Positions 46,094 through 56,567 are shown, counted from the stretch's first letter. The stretch: 64,000 bases of DNA from Mesobacillus boroniphilus (GCF_018424685.1 NZ_QTKX01000001.1:2294001-2358000); one strand, 5' to 3'. Translations and numbers: made by a program. Notes: generated from the sequence alone by a model not told the origin.

Positions 46094-47812
46094 TTAATTA
46101 CGACCGTGCAAGAAATCTAGCAATCCATTCAGATCCAACGCGTTCAGGACGGATGATTCCTTAATCCAGCCTTTTCTGGCGGCTGTTACACCTATTCCCA
46201 TATGCTCTAGTGTATCCACTTTATGAGCATCTGTATTGATGACAAGCTTGACCCCTTCATCCTGTGCTTTCCTTAAATATTCTGATGCCAGATCAAGTCT
46301 GTTCGGATTGGCGTTCAATTCAAGAGCGGTATCTGTTTCTTTGGCCAGCTTGATTAGCATATCGATATCAACTGAATATCCCTCACGCCGGCCGATCAGC
46401 CTGCCAGTTGGATGAGCGATAATATCCACATGGGCGTTTATGAGAGCAGTCTTCAAACGGTTCATGATTTTTTCGGTTGGCTGGGAAAATGAAGAGTGAA
46501 TCGATGCAATGACCAAGTCGAGTTCAGCAAGCAAGTCATCTTCAAAATCCAATGTACCATCCGGTAAAATATCCATTTCAATTCCAGTTAAAATCGTAAA
46601 ATCATCGAATTTCTTATTCAGTTCCTTCACTTCTTCAATTTGCTTTCGCAAGCGTTCCGGCGTCAGTCCATTCGCTACCTTCAAATACTGGGAATGGTCG
46701 GTAATCGCCATGTATTTATAGCCTCTTGCGATACAATCCATTGCCATTTCCTCGATTGAATGGCCGCCATCGCTCCATGTTGAATGCATATGAAGATCAC
46801 CTTTAATAGCTTCTAGAGTTATAAGTTTCAAATCTTCCTTGTACAGTTCAACTTCCGAACCATCCTCCCGCAGTTCCGGCGGAATAAACGGCAGGCCGAA
46901 ATATTGGTAAAACTCTTCTTCCGATTTGAATGTAGTGACTTCACCTGTTTCTATATTCTCTACACCATATTCGCTGATCTTCTCTCCTTTTTCCTTCGCA
47001 AGCTGTCTCATTCTTACATTGTGGTCTTTTGAACCAGTGAAGTGATGGAGCGCAGTTGCAAATTCTTCAGGATCGACAAGGCGGAAGTCAACGTTCACAT
47101 CATAATCCAGGCCAAGTGTGACGGAAACCTTCGTATCCCCGGCTGCGATAATTTCTTTTATTTTCGGCAGATTGACAAGCTCGTCCTTCACAGCTGAGGG
47201 ATTATTCGAAGCAATGATGAAATCAAGATCTTTGATCGTCTCTCTCATCCTGCGCAAGCTGCCTGCTTTTGAGAATTGGTCGATATCATCTATCTTTTGA
47301 AGATAAGATTCAATTAATTCCGCAACTGGAAGCATGTATGCAAGCGGCAGTCTTTCCGGCCTTGTGCCAAAGTTTTCAATTGCCGCAAGAATCTTTTCTT
47401 CGCTCTTCTTGCCAAAGCCTGCAAGGTCACGGATTTTCCCTGCCTTAGCAGCCTCCTCCAGATCGTGGATACTTTCAACACCCAGTTCCTTGTATAGCTT
47501 GGCGATTTTCTTCCCGCCCATTCCTGGAAGCTGAAGCAGTGGAATCAGTCCATTCGGTACCTCTTCCTGTAATTCTTTTAACTCTGTTGATTGACCTGTT
47601 TCCATGAATTCCTGGATGACCCCTGCAGTTCCTTTGCCAATTCCTTTGAGTTCAGTCAACTCACCCATTTCTGACATACTGCGCTCATCCCCCTCAAGAG
47701 CAGCCGCAGCCTTGCGGAATGCAGAGACCTTAAATGGATTTTCACCTTTTAATTCCATATATATAGCAATCGTTTCAAGTAATTGTACGATATCTTTTTT
47801 ATTAACAGACAC
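46094..47812 (-). CDS. polX: Family X DNA polymerase with PHP exonuclease domain
   Basis: A gap-filling repair polymerase of 572 residues. It has N-terminal helix-hairpin-helix motifs (LKGIGKGTAGVI, LPGMGGKKIAKLY) and the polymerase palm GSLRRMRETIKDLDFIIA. A C-terminal PHP domain opens GDLHMHSTWSDGG and supplies 3'-5' exonuclease. The frame extends to 47896, but the GTG at 47812 follows GGCAGGTGG and gives the expected length and N-terminus. The segment 47813-48046 downstream of cvpA contains no gene. Confidence 0.95.
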   Translation of the reverse strand: MSVNKKDIVQLLETIAIYMELKGENPFKVSAFRKAAAALEGDERSMSEMGELTELKGIGKGTAGVIQEFMETGQSTELKELQEEVPNGLIPLLQLPGMGGKKIAKLYKELGVESIHDLEEAAKAGKIRDLAGFGKKSEEKILAAIENFGTRPERLPLAYMLPVAELIESYLQKIDDIDQFSKAGSLRRMRETIKDLDFIIASNNPSAVKDELVNLPKIKEIIAAGDTKVSVTLGLDYDVNVDFRLVDPEEFATALHHFTGSKDHNVRMRQLAKEKGEKISEYGVENIETGEVTTFKSEEEFYQYFGLPFIPPELREDGSEVELYKEDLKLITLEAIKGDLHMHSTWSDGGHSIEEMAMDCIARGYKYMAITDHSQYLKVANGLTPERLRKQIEEVKELNKKFDDFTILTGIEMDILPDGTLDFEDDLLAELDLVIASIHSSFSQPTEKIMNRLKTALINAHVDIIAHPTGRLIGRREGYSVDIDMLIKLAKETDTALELNANPNRLDLASEYLRKAQDEGVKLVINTDAHKVDTLEHMGIGVTAARKGWIKESSVLNALDLNGLLDFLHGRN

Positions 47813-48046
47813 GATGTCCACCTGCCTTTTAAAATTCTCGACCGGATTAAGCCGGACGTAGTCATTGTCTTCTATTTTATAGAAAACAAGCCTCACTGTG
47901 AAATCAAATGAAAAATTTTAAGATGAAGGATTAAAAACAGCCTAAAAAAGAGAAGGATTTTCAATTGGATGTTGTTTCTTTTTCCCCATAGGCTTAGAAC
48001 CCATTTTTGCACTCGTAAAAATCTTAAAAAGCAATAAAAAAGAAAA

Positions 48047-48069
48047 AACTTCTCCGCAAAAGAGAAGTT
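48047..48069 (-). terminator. Terminator after zapA-cvpA
   Basis: AACTTCTC (48047-48054) pairs with GAGAAGTT (48062-48069). A long T-rich tail follows on the minus strand. The stem includes part of the cvpA stop codon. Confidence 0.85.
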
Positions 48070-48610
48070 ATGCAGCCATGTATTCAATCCAAAGTTGTTT
48101 AATTTGCTGAGAAAATACAGGGGTATTTTTTATGATGTTTTCGGCTAGAATTGAATCGTTAAGCGGTCCCTGGATCGCCTGGATCGGCAATAAAGCAGCG
48201 ATGTAGAGAACGATAAACAAAAGCAGGTAAACTTCAACAAAGCCAAGGAACCCTCCTGCCCAGACGTTCAACTGCTTTAAGATTGGAAGGTGAGCCACAA
48301 AATCGAGCATCGAACCGATGATTTGAAGCAGGATTTTCACTGCGAAGAAAATGGCTGCAAATGCAATGGCCCGATAATATGCATCTTCTAAATTGGCATT
48401 CTCAAATAGAAGATTCAACGTCGAATTGCTGCCCAGGTTCGGATATGGAATCCATAGAGTCAGCTTTGGCGCCAACTGATCATAATATATGTACGCAACG
48501 ATGAAGGCTGCGATGAATCCAGCCAAATGGATGGTTTGCAGGATGAACCCCCTCTTCAATCCTACAATGAAGCCAATAAGCAAAATAGCTAATACAGCAA
48601 GATCAAGCAT
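48068..48610 (-). CDS. CvpA family membrane protein (YshB type)
   Basis: A 180-residue protein with four membrane helices and the family pattern LDLAVLAILLIGFIVGLKRG at the N-terminus. Relatives are required for colicin V production in E. coli, but the role in bacilli is unclear. It lies 7 nt after zapA and forms a two-gene unit, matching B. subtilis yshB-yshA. Confidence 0.88.
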   Translation of the reverse strand: MLDLAVLAILLIGFIVGLKRGFILQTIHLAGFIAAFIVAYIYYDQLAPKLTLWIPYPNLGSNSTLNLLFENANLEDAYYRAIAFAAIFFAVKILLQIIGSMLDFVAHLPILKQLNVWAGGFLGFVEVYLLLFIVLYIAALLPIQAIQGPLNDSILAENIIKNTPVFSQQIKQLWIEYMAA

Positions 48611-48617
48611 GCATTTT

Positions 48618-48881
48618 TCAGTCCTTTAACCTTTTAATTTCCGCTTCGAGCGATTCAACACGATCTTTCATTTTTATGTAATCATTAACGGCATTCACAG
48701 CAGTTAACACAGCTAGTTTACTTGTATCAAGTGAAGGATTCGCTGAGCCGATCTCACGCATTTTATCGTCTACCATCGAGGCAATGAGCCGGATATGGCT
48801 GGTGCTTTCTGTGCCGACGATCGTATATTGCTGTCCGTATATATCGACAGTCGACTTATTTTTTTTTGTGTCTGACAACAT
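48618..48881 (-). CDS. zapA: Cell division protein ZapA
   Basis: An 87-residue FtsZ-binding protein that promotes Z-ring bundling. It has the ZapA opening [12 protein letters not shown], then [16 protein letters not shown], and a C-terminal coiled coil (residues 60-87, [19 protein letters not shown]). The ATG follows GGGGG. It corresponds to B. subtilis zapA (yshA), divergent from rnhC. Confidence 0.95.
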   Translation of the reverse strand: MLSDTKKNKSTVDIYGQQYTIVGTESTSHIRLIASMVDDKMREIGSANPSLDTSKLAVLTAVNAVNDYIKMKDRVESLEAEIKRLKD

Positions 48882-49021
48882 TTATGCCCCCATTCATAAG
48901 AATCCTATTTTATACTATAACATGAACGTAAAAGGCTGGGAAGTATTTGCCTGTCAGATCTGTATGATTTTTGGAAGAATATGTCTAACTATGAAAAATG
49001 TAAAACAGGGAGTGTAAAGCA

Positions 49022-49951
49022 ATGGGAAATAGTGTCCTTCAAAAAAGTCCGGAAGAAATCAAAAAGATGAAAGAGTATTACAGTAAGTTTCTTATTGATA
49101 AGCTTCCGCCTGGCAGCGTTTTTGCCGCCAAAACACCTTCCTGTGCGATTACTGCCTATAAATCAGGAAAAGTATTGTTCCAGGGAAAAGATGGAGAGGC
49201 CGAGGCAGCCAGATGGGGAACAGCTTTAGCGCCTTCTGTTAAAAAAGGAGCGGCACCAACGCCAGGATCCCATTTACCCAGGAATATAGGAGAAATGTCC
49301 ATCATCGGCTCGGACGAGGTTGGCACAGGCGACTTTTTCGGCCCCATCACAGTCGTAGCAGCCTACGTAAGGCGGCAGGATATTCCTGTATTAAAGGAGC
49401 TCGGTGTCCAGGATTCAAAGAATCTCAAGGATGATAAAATCATCGAGATCGCCAGGCAGCTTGTCACCTTTTTGCCCCACAGCCTGCTGACACTTCATAA
49501 TGAAAAGTACAACCAAATGCAAATGAAAGGCATGTCGCAGGGCAAGATGAAAGCTCTCCTTCACAACCAGGCGATCCACCATGTTCTTGAAAAAATCGCA
49601 CCTGAAAAACCGGAAGCTATTTTGATCGATGAATTTGCAAAAGAGCCAATTTATTACGCCCACTTGAAAGGTCAAAGGAAGATTATCAGGGAAAACGTTT
49701 TGTTCAACACAAAGGCAGAAGGAATCCATCTAGGAGTAGCTGCAGCGTCGATGATTGCCCGCTATGCCTTCGTCCGTCATTTCGAAACCCTTAGCAAACG
49801 TGCAGGATTCACGATTCCAAAAGGTGCTGGCGCTGCTGTTGACAAAGCAGCAGCAAGGCTCATCCTCGATAAAGGTAAAGATGTACTGCCAGAATTCGTT
49901 AAGCTTCATTTTGCCAATACCGAAAAAGCGAAGAAGATCGCACGCGTGTAG
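49022..49951 (+). CDS. rnhC: Ribonuclease HIII
   Basis: Cleaves the RNA strand of RNA-DNA hybrids. The 309-residue protein has an N-terminal TBP-like substrate-binding domain of about 80 residues. The catalytic domain starts IIGSDEVGTGDFFGPI (acidic residues D and E). Another acidic block, ILIDEFAKEP, comes near residue 200. The ATG follows GGGAGTG. It is one of the few plus-strand genes here and is convergent with pheT. Confidence 0.97.
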   Translation: MGNSVLQKSPEEIKKMKEYYSKFLIDKLPPGSVFAAKTPSCAITAYKSGKVLFQGKDGEAEAARWGTALAPSVKKGAAPTPGSHLPRNIGEMSIIGSDEVGTGDFFGPITVVAAYVRRQDIPVLKELGVQDSKNLKDDKIIEIARQLVTFLPHSLLTLHNEKYNQMQMKGMSQGKMKALLHNQAIHHVLEKIAPEKPEAILIDEFAKEPIYYAHLKGQRKIIRENVLFNTKAEGIHLGVAAASMIARYAFVRHFETLSKRAGFTIPKGAGAAVDKAAARLILDKGKDVLPEFVKLHFANTEKAKKIARV

Positions 49952-49991
49952 CTCCAATTTTTCTGAAAAAAATAAGCTGTTTTTCCAGTTA

Positions 49992-50166
49992 GCGGAATTA
50001 TATCTATTTTCCGCGGAATTATGTGAGGGTTTCGCGGAATACAACTAGAATTTCGCGGGAATCTTCCGCATTATCGCGGAATAAAATTTGAACCGGCACC
50101 CTAGTAACGCTAATTTGCCGGTTTCCAACTGGGTTTTCGAGGTATCTCCACCATTTCCGCCGGAAT
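49992..50166. repeat. 21-nt phased repeat array B between rnhC and pheT
   Basis: GCGGAAT (consensus TTCGCGGAATTA) begins at 49992, 50013, 50034, 50055 (as GCGGGAAT) and 50076, exactly 21 nt apart. Degenerate units recur in phase at 50118 (CCGGTTT), 50139 (GAGGTAT) and 50160 (CCGGAAT). The 50097 position has lost the motif. A hairpin AACCGGCA / TGCCGGTT at 50090-50123 overlaps it. Stops in the other frames and the absence of a start exclude a gene. Confidence 0.85.
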
Positions 50167-50223
50167 CCACCAGGATTTTTTCACAGTATCTCCCCTTTTA
50201 AGCTGAATAGGTGAACTTCACAT

Positions 50224-50253
50224 TAAAAAGGCAGCCCGCGGGCTGCCTTTTTA
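50224..50253. terminator. Bidirectional terminator between rnhC and pheT
   Basis: AAAAAGGCAGCCC and GGGCTGCCTTTTT form a perfect GC-rich stem with A and T runs on the two sides. It can serve pheT on the minus strand and rnhC on the plus strand. Confidence 0.9.
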
Positions 50254-50257
50254 ACAT

Positions 50258-52672
50258 TTATCCTCTCAATACTGCTCCAGCTTTTTCTTCAAGAGCTGCA
50301 AGGACTTTATTGTGTGCTTTTGCAATGTCTTCGTCTGTCAGTGTTTTTTCCGGATCGAAGTATTTCAGTGAGAATGCAAGTGATTTCTTGCCTTCTTCCA
50401 TTTTTTCACCTTCGTATAGATCGAACACATTTACTTCTTTTAATAATGAACCGCTAGCTTCTGTGATGATCTTCTCCAGGTTACCGGCAGCAGTTGCTTT
50501 ATCGACAACAAGGGCAATATCCCTAGTAATCGACGGGAAGCGCGGGATTGCTGTGTACTGCAGCGGTGCTGTTTCTGCTTCAAGTAAAGCTTTTAGCGAT
50601 AACTCGAATACATAAGTTTCTTTTAAATCAAGCGATTTTTGCATTGTTGGATGGACCTGGCCGATAAAGCCGATGACATTGCCATTCAGCAAAATTTCAG
50701 CAGTGCGTCCAGGGTGCAACCCATCAAGTTCAGCTTTCTGGAAATCTAGCTGGCTTTCAAGACCAAGCTTTGCAAATAACCCTTCAACGATTCCTTTAAG
50801 GACGAAGAAGTCAACAGGCTTCTTTTCACCCTGCCAAGGATGGCTTTCCCACAAGCCAGTGATGGCTGCAGCAAGGTGTTCGCGCTCTTCTGGAAGTTCT
50901 TCGTTGTTGTTTTTCAAGAAAACTGCCCCAGTTTCATAAGCAGCAACGCTGTCGGTCTGGCGAGCGATATTATACTTAAGCACCTCCAGAAGCTGAGGTA
51001 CGATGCTTAAACGCAAGATGCTGCGGTCTTCACTCATTGGCATTGCCAGTTCAACTGGTTCGCGCTGATCCAATGCGTACTGTGTTGCCTTCTCCGCGCT
51101 TGTAAGGGAATACGTGACTGCCTGATAAAGGCCTGCGCCTTCCATGTAGCGGCGGACGACACGGCGCTTTTTCTGGTACTCCGATAAGTGCCCTGGTGTT
51201 GAAGAGCCTACAGGAAGAGTTGTTGGCAGATTGTCATAGCCATATAGACGGCCAACCTCTTCAATTAAATCTTCTTCAATTGTGATGTCCCCACGGCGAG
51301 TAGGTACTGTTACTGTGATTGTGTCATTATCGACAGATGTTTCGAACTTTAGGCGGGCAAAAATATCCTCAACCTGCTTCATTTCAAGGTCTGTTCCCAA
51401 CACCTTGTTGATTTTCTGGATTGTTGTTGAAACAACAGCCTTCTTCACATCCAGTGAATCTGCTTCCACTGCGCCCTCAAGAACTTCTCCTCCTGCAAGC
51501 TCGATCATCAGTTCAGCAGCACGCTCTGCAGCAGGGCGAACTCTTTCTGGATCCACACCTTTTTCATAACGTGAGCTGGCTTCACTGCGCAGGCCATGGT
51601 CCTTTGAAGCCTTGCGGATTGCACCGCCGGTAAAATAAGCGGACTCGAGCAGGACAGTTGTTGTATCGCTGCCAACCTCAGAATTCGCTCCGCCCATTAC
51701 GCCTGCAAGCGCAACTGGCTCTGTTCCATTAGTGATGACAAGGTGTTCTGGTGTCAAGGTACGTTTGACATCATCCAGCGTTTCAATCACTTCGCCATTC
51801 GTCGCGCGGCGGACAAGGATCTCTTTTGATCCCAATTTATCGTAATCGAATGCGTGAAGCGGCTGGCCGTACTCCAATAAAATAAAGTTTGTGATATCAA
51901 CAACATTATTGTGAGGACGGATGCCCGCAGCCATCAATCTAGTTTGCAGCCAAACAGGTGATGGACCAACTTTTACATTCTTAATCACTTTCGCAACGTA
52001 TAGAGGATTATCTTCTTTTGCTTCAACGTTGACCTTAATATAGTCGCTTGCTTGCTCTGAAGATGTTTCCGGCTGTGGATTTGGCAGCTTGATGTCCTTG
52101 CCAAGAATCGCTCCAACCTCGTAAGCGACACCAAGCATGCTCATCGCATCTGCACGGTTTGGCGTCAATCCAAGCTCAAGGATCTCGTCATCCCTGTTTA
52201 AAGCTACTAAAGCGTCCTGGCCAATTTCTGTATCCGGTGTAAAATTGTAAATTCCCTCAGCATACTCCTTTGGTGCCAGCTTTCCCTCGATTCCAAGCTC
52301 CTGCAACGAGCAAATCATCCCGTGGGATTCTTCGCCGCGAAGTTTTGCTTTTTTAATCTTGAAGTTTCCAGGCAGAACAGCACCCACTGTTGCAACCGCA
52401 ACCTTTTGGCCTTTGCCGACATTAGGCGCGCCACAGATAATTTGAACTTTTTCACCGTTTCCAAGGTCAACAAGTGTTTTGTTTAGTTTTTCTGCATCCG
52501 GATGCTTCTCGCATTCAAGCACATGGCCGACAACTACGCCCTTTAATCCCTCGTTTAATTTTTCTACACCTTCAACTTCAATGCCGCTCTTCGTTATCTT
52601 TTCAGCAAGCTCTTCAGCCGTTACGCCTTCCAAATCGATATATTCCTGAAGCCATTTATATGATACCAACAT
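50258..52672 (-). CDS. pheT: Phenylalanine-tRNA ligase beta subunit
   Basis: The large subunit of the heterotetrameric class II synthetase, 804 residues. It carries an N-terminal EMAP/tRNA-binding domain ([19 protein letters not shown], about residues 46-64) and B3/B4 editing modules with the block TSSEQASDY nearby. The inactive catalytic-like core follows, and a C-terminal anticodon-binding FDX-ACB domain has [16 protein letters not shown]. It lies 19 nt after pheS. Confidence 0.98.
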   Translation of the reverse strand: MLVSYKWLQEYIDLEGVTAEELAEKITKSGIEVEGVEKLNEGLKGVVVGHVLECEKHPDAEKLNKTLVDLGNGEKVQIICGAPNVGKGQKVAVATVGAVLPGNFKIKKAKLRGEESHGMICSLQELGIEGKLAPKEYAEGIYNFTPDTEIGQDALVALNRDDEILELGLTPNRADAMSMLGVAYEVGAILGKDIKLPNPQPETSSEQASDYIKVNVEAKEDNPLYVAKVIKNVKVGPSPVWLQTRLMAAGIRPHNNVVDITNFILLEYGQPLHAFDYDKLGSKEILVRRATNGEVIETLDDVKRTLTPEHLVITNGTEPVALAGVMGGANSEVGSDTTTVLLESAYFTGGAIRKASKDHGLRSEASSRYEKGVDPERVRPAAERAAELMIELAGGEVLEGAVEADSLDVKKAVVSTTIQKINKVLGTDLEMKQVEDIFARLKFETSVDNDTITVTVPTRRGDITIEEDLIEEVGRLYGYDNLPTTLPVGSSTPGHLSEYQKKRRVVRRYMEGAGLYQAVTYSLTSAEKATQYALDQREPVELAMPMSEDRSILRLSIVPQLLEVLKYNIARQTDSVAAYETGAVFLKNNNEELPEEREHLAAAITGLWESHPWQGEKKPVDFFVLKGIVEGLFAKLGLESQLDFQKAELDGLHPGRTAEILLNGNVIGFIGQVHPTMQKSLDLKETYVFELSLKALLEAETAPLQYTAIPRFPSITRDIALVVDKATAAGNLEKIITEASGSLLKEVNVFDLYEGEKMEEGKKSLAFSLKYFDPEKTLTDEDIAKAHNKVLAALEEKAGAVLRG

Positions 52673-52691
52673 GGTTTTACCCTCCTAATCC

Positions 52692-53729
52692 TTATTCTTC
52701 AACTGAAAATTGCTTTAAGAAACGGACATCGTTTGTATAGAAATGACGGATGTCATCGACTCCATACTTGAGCATCGCAATACGCTCAGGTCCCATTCCG
52801 AATGCAAAGCCAGTGTATTTCTTCGAATCATATCCTGCCATCTCCAGAACATTCGGGTGGACCATCCCTGCACCGAGGATTTCAATCCAGCCGGTTCCCT
52901 TACAAACACTGCAGCCTGATCCGCTGCAAATTTTACAAGAAATATCCATTTCGACAGATGGCTCAGTGAACGGGAAGAAGCTTGGGCGCAGGCGAATTTC
53001 GCGATCTTCACCGAACATTTTCTTTGCAAAAACTTCAAGCGTTCCTTTTAGGTCGCTCATTCTAACGTTCTCATCGACGACAAGCCCTTCGATCTGCATG
53101 AACTGATGGGAGTGTGTTGCATCATCGTTATCTCGGCGATAAACCTTTCCCGGGCAGATGATTTTTACAGGACCCTTGCCCTGATGTTTTTCCATCGTCC
53201 TTGCCTGAACAGGAGAAGTATGTGTGCGCATCAATGTTTCTTCTGTGATGTAGAAGGAATCCTGCATATCACGTGCCGGGTGTCCCTTAGGAAGATTCAA
53301 CGCTTCAAAGTTATAGTAGTCTTTTTCAACTTCCGGGCCTTCCTCTACGGTGTAGCCCATTCCGATGAAAAGATCTTCGATTTCTTCAATGATGCTTGTA
53401 AGCGGATGGTGGCTGCCTGTTTTAACAGGCCTTCCTGGAAGCGTCACATCGATTTGTTCAGCGGCCAATTGCTTTTGGACTGCCGCTTCCTCCAGCTCCT
53501 TCTGTTTCACTTCGATCTGGCCGGAAATCGCATCACGGACTTCATTTGCCAGGGCACCCATTTTCGGTCTTTCTTCAGCTGATAACTTGCCCATTCCTTT
53601 TAAAACTTCTGTGATTGGACCTTTTTTCCCAAGATAGGAAACGCGAACATCATTCAATTCTTTCAGGTCAGCTGATGCAGCCACTTTTTCAAGTGCCTCA
53701 GCCTGCAGTTCTTTCAATCGATCCTGCAT
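52692..53729 (-). CDS. pheS: Phenylalanine-tRNA ligase alpha subunit
   Basis: The catalytic subunit that charges tRNA-Phe, 345 residues. A coiled-coil tRNA arm covers the first 85 residues. Class II motifs include [11 protein letters not shown] and, as motif 3, [19 protein letters not shown] cysteine-rich insert [17 protein letters not shown] is usual for this family in bacilli. The frame runs to 53765, but the ATG at 53729 follows GAAGGAGG. It is preceded by a phenylalanine T-box. Confidence 0.98.
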   Translation of the reverse strand: MQDRLKELQAEALEKVAASADLKELNDVRVSYLGKKGPITEVLKGMGKLSAEERPKMGALANEVRDAISGQIEVKQKELEEAAVQKQLAAEQIDVTLPGRPVKTGSHHPLTSIIEEIEDLFIGMGYTVEEGPEVEKDYYNFEALNLPKGHPARDMQDSFYITEETLMRTHTSPVQARTMEKHQGKGPVKIICPGKVYRRDNDDATHSHQFMQIEGLVVDENVRMSDLKGTLEVFAKKMFGEDREIRLRPSFFPFTEPSVEMDISCKICSGSGCSVCKGTGWIEILGAGMVHPNVLEMAGYDSKKYTGFAFGMGPERIAMLKYGVDDIRHFYTNDVRFLKQFSVEE

Positions 53730-53771
53730 GGTAAATCCTCCTTCATATTCTTCTTTTTTGAACACAAAAAG

Positions 53772-54042
53772 ACCTCATCCCTTATAAAGGGACGAGGTCA
53801 AGGTTATCGCGGTACCACCCTTTTTAACAGGCAATACAATATGTATTACGTGTTCGCTTCATTGAGATAACGGCTTTGTGCCGATGCATCTTTACGCTTA
53901 TAAAAGCGGTCCCGATGCCAACTCAGGAGGTGAACTTCGCTTGCCTGTTCCATAAAAATGCTTCCAGTCATCGGCATTTTCTCCCTGGATGGCCATCTTC
54001 AAGCTACTTTTCTCCGTCATCGTTTTTATAATATTATTTTTG
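53772..54042 (-). promoter_or_regulatory. Phenylalanine T-box riboswitch of pheST
   Basis: The T-box AAGGGTGGTACCGCGATAAC reads at 53823-53804. The terminator GACCTCATCCC / GGGACGAGGTC lies at 53772-53800 with a T tail. The Stem I specifier context AAG-UUC-ACC places UUC (phenylalanine) at 53934-53932. A promoter TTGATA (54077-54072), 17-nt spacer, TATAAT (54054-54049) precedes it. Confidence 0.93.
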
Positions 54043-54090
54043 CTGTTTATTATATTATAATCTTGGCGCAGTATCAAATGGTTTTAGAGC

Positions 54091-54846
54091 CTATTTTGCT
54101 GTTTTTAAATAATATAGCAAAATACCTGCGGCGACAGCGACATTCAGCGACTCGCTTTTGCCGTATATTGGGATGTAGAGGTTTTGCGTTGTTTTTGCCA
54201 GCAATTCTTTATTTACCCCGCTTCCTTCATTTCCTACGAGCAGGGCGAAGGTTTCCTTATTGTCCACCTCTGTAAAAACCACTCCATTTTCAAGAGCAGT
54301 TCCATAAACCGGGATATTCTCAGCTTGAAGTTTAGTGATCCACTCGGAAAGGTCGCCACTTAAAACTGGCAAATGGAAGTGACTTCCCTGCGCAGAACGC
54401 AATACCTTCGGATTATACATATCGACACTGCCTTTCCCAACAATAACAGCATCAATCCCGGCAGCATCAGCCGTCCGGATCATCGTGCCAAGATTGCCAG
54501 GATCCTGGACAGAATCGATCAACAAATAAGTTTTTCCAATTGTTAGCTTCTGCTTCGCCTGCCGGCATACAGCAAATATGCCCTGTGTTGTCTCCGTATC
54601 AGCAAGCTGCTTGCTGATTTCATCGGTCACAACCGTAACAGGAATGGAACCATAATCCAGGCCAGGCGGCAATTCTGTTTTTTCGCTTAAAATAATTTCT
54701 TCAACATCTTCTGTTTTCGTGAGTGCTTCTTCAACTAAATGGAAGCCCTCGACAAGGAACATACCAGACTTGTCACGTTCCTTGCGCGTCAGCAATTTCT
54801 TCCACTGTTTCACTTGCGGATTTTTATCAGATTGAATGTACTTCAA
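54091..54846 (-). CDS. ysgA: SpoU/TrmH family RNA 2'-O-ribose methyltransferase (YsgA type)
   Basis: A SAM-dependent trefoil-knot (SPOUT) methyltransferase of 251 residues. Motif 1 is SVQDPGNLGTMIRTADAAG, motif 2 LLVGNEGSGVN, and motif 3 IPIYGKSESLNVAVAAGI. A small N-terminal substrate-binding domain covers the first 90 residues. The target nucleotide is not known, probably in 23S rRNA. The frame opens at 54876; the TTG at 54846 follows AAAGGAG and is preferred. Confidence 0.93.
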   Translation of the reverse strand: MKYIQSDKNPQVKQWKKLLTRKERDKSGMFLVEGFHLVEEALTKTEDVEEIILSEKTELPPGLDYGSIPVTVVTDEISKQLADTETTQGIFAVCRQAKQKLTIGKTYLLIDSVQDPGNLGTMIRTADAAGIDAVIVGKGSVDMYNPKVLRSAQGSHFHLPVLSGDLSEWITKLQAENIPVYGTALENGVVFTEVDNKETFALLVGNEGSGVNKELLAKTTQNLYIPIYGKSESLNVAVAAGILLYYLKTAK

Positions 54847-54969
54847 CTCTGGCTCTCCTTTAATATGGCTTGTCAATTTTACTATTATAGCTCAAAACAG
54901 ATACATAATAAAACCAAAATAGTTAATCCTATAACCATCTTGGTAATTTGAAAGGAGTTTAAGCAAAGG

Positions 54970-55182
54970 ATGAACTTAAACCTTAGGAATGCTGTCATTT
55001 CAAATGTAGCAGGAAATTCGCAGGACGAGCTTAAAGATACGATCGTCGACGCAATCCAAAATGGCGAGGAAAAAATGCTTCCAGGCCTTGGAGTTTTGTT
55101 CGAGGTGATCTGGCAGAACGCCTCTGCGGAAGAAAAGCAGGAAATGCTGAACGCTTTAGAAGAAGGATTAAAGGGAAAATAA
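54970..55182 (+). CDS. sspI: Small acid-soluble spore protein I
   Basis: A 70-residue minor SASP made in the forespore. It begins [17 protein letters not shown], continues with an acidic helical part, and matches B. subtilis SspI in length and position next to ysgA. A ribosome binding site AAAGGAG is 12 nt before the ATG. A sigma-G promoter is expected, but only a CATAATA at about 54903 resembles one, without a clear -35. Confidence 0.95.
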   Translation: MNLNLRNAVISNVAGNSQDELKDTIVDAIQNGEEKMLPGLGVLFEVIWQNASAEEKQEMLNALEEGLKGK

Positions 55183-55193
55183 TGACTTTGGAA

Positions 55194-55227
55194 GGACTCC
55201 TTCATTTTGAGGGAGTTCTTTTATTTT
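55194..55227 (+). terminator. Terminator after sspI
   Basis: GGACTCC (55194-55200) pairs with GGAGTTC (55212-55218) using one wobble pair. TTTTATTTT follows. Confidence 0.75.
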
Positions 55228-55271
55228 GGTATGATTGGATTCTCATTACTTTCCCACAAAATTTGGAAAAA

Positions 55272-55342
55272 GTAGTGATAAAGTTCGATTTCGTAGTGAT
55301 TAATGTTAATTACGTAGTGATTATGGGCCAAAACGTAGTGAT
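55272..55342. repeat. 21-nt phased repeat array C between sspI and the M42 peptidase gene
   Basis: GTAGTGAT (consensus CGTAGTGATT) begins at 55272, 55293, 55314 and 55335, exactly 21 nt apart. A related inverted copy, TCATTACTTT, occurs at 55243. All frames contain stops (TAG and TGA inside the unit). It lies between the two convergent terminators. Confidence 0.85.
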
Positions 55343-55368
55343 TGTATATAAGACAAACAAAAAAATGT

Positions 55369-55392
55369 CCAGAAAACTAGTTTTCTGGACAC
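55369..55392. terminator. Terminator of the M42 peptidase gene
   Basis: A perfect palindrome: GTCCAGAAAACT (55369-55380) is directly followed by its complement AGTTTTCTGGAC. On the minus strand a T-rich stretch follows (ATTTTTTTG). It is 14 nt from the peptidase stop codon. Confidence 0.8.
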
Positions 55393-55406
55393 CTTTATTC
55401 TAAATT

Positions 55407-56492
55407 TTACTCAAAAGTAATCTTCTCAACTGTTTCTTTATCAAGACGCTTAATGACTTCTACGATTAGCTTTACAGCGTTTTCGTAGTCATCGCGGTGA
55501 AGCATCGCTGCGTGTGAGTGGATGTAGCGTGTCGCGATTGTAATGGACAACGCTGGTACACCACGGTGCGTCAGGTGAATGGCGCCAGAGTCAGTTCCGC
55601 CGCCTGCCACTGCATCGAACTGATATGGAATGTTCAATTCATCAGCGAGGTCTGTAACGAAGTCACGAAGTCCTTTGTGCGATACCATCGATGCATCATA
55701 GATGATGATCTGTGGTCCGTCCCCCATTTTGCTAAGTGCTTCTTTTTCGGTAACGCCTGGAGTGTCGCCGGCGATTCCTACATCAACGCCGAAAGCGATG
55801 TCAGGTTGAATCATTTGTGCGGAAGTTTTAGCGCCGCGTAGGCCTACTTCTTCCTGAACAGTTCCAACACCATATACAACGTTTGGATGTTCTGCATCTT
55901 TAAGCCCCTTCAAGACATCGATTGCAATCGCACAGCCGATACGGTTATCCCATGCTTTAGCAAGAAGCATTTTCTCATTGTTCATGACTGTGAATTCGAA
56001 GTATGGAACGACCATGTCCCCAGGAGTGACTCCCCATTCCTTCGCTTCATCACGGCTTGAAGCACCGATATCAATGAACATATCCTTAATATCAACTGGC
56101 TTTTTGCGCGCTTCTGCAGGAAGGATGTGAGGCGGTTTAGAACCGATTACCCCAGTGATTTCACCTTTACGAGTAACGATTGTCACGCGTTGTGCAAGCA
56201 TAACCTGGCTCCACCAGCCGCCGACTGTCTGGAAGCGGATGAATCCTTTGTCATCAATACTTGTTACCATGAAGCCTACTTCATCAAGATGGCCAGCAAC
56301 CATGATTTTTGGTCCATTCTCATTGCCGACTTTCTTCGCAACTAAGCTGCCAAGTCCGTCAGTCGTTACTTCATCAGCGAATGGAGTTATGTATTTCTTC
56401 ATTACTTCTCTTGGCTCACGCTCGTTGCCGGGAATGCCCTTGGCATCGGTTAAATCTTTTAGCATTGTTAATGTTTCATCTAATTTTGCCAT
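55407..56492 (-). CDS. ysdC: M42 family glutamyl/leucyl-type aminopeptidase (YsdC type)
   Basis: A cytosolic zinc or cobalt aminopeptidase of 361 residues, usually a large tetrahedral assembly. Metal ligands and catalytic residues are in [38 protein letters not shown] and [13 protein letters not shown]. The ATG follows GAGGGAG. In B. subtilis the arabinose utilisation genes lie between sspI and ysdC, as I recall; here the two are direct neighbours. Confidence 0.93.
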   Translation of the reverse strand: MAKLDETLTMLKDLTDAKGIPGNEREPREVMKKYITPFADEVTTDGLGSLVAKKVGNENGPKIMVAGHLDEVGFMVTSIDDKGFIRFQTVGGWWSQVMLAQRVTIVTRKGEITGVIGSKPPHILPAEARKKPVDIKDMFIDIGASSRDEAKEWGVTPGDMVVPYFEFTVMNNEKMLLAKAWDNRIGCAIAIDVLKGLKDAEHPNVVYGVGTVQEEVGLRGAKTSAQMIQPDIAFGVDVGIAGDTPGVTEKEALSKMGDGPQIIIYDASMVSHKGLRDFVTDLADELNIPYQFDAVAGGGTDSGAIHLTHRGVPALSITIATRYIHSHAAMLHRDDYENAVKLIVEVIKRLDKETVEKITFE

Positions 56493-56567
56493 TATTTCGA
56501 CTCCCTCAATATGTATTTTCGATACCTATTATACTAGACATGCAGGGTATTGTACAAAAAATTCTGC

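Noticed and set aside
49755..50048. Open frame running from rnhC antiphase into array B, giving heptad-like AELYLFS / AELCEGF peptides
   Set aside because: The peptide repeat only reflects the 21-nt DNA period. Most of the frame lies over rnhC in another phase, and it stops midway through the array.
49992..50166. Array B (and A, C) as a CRISPR array
   Set aside because: Units are only 7-12 nt with 9-14 nt spacers, far below CRISPR dimensions, and no cas genes are present.
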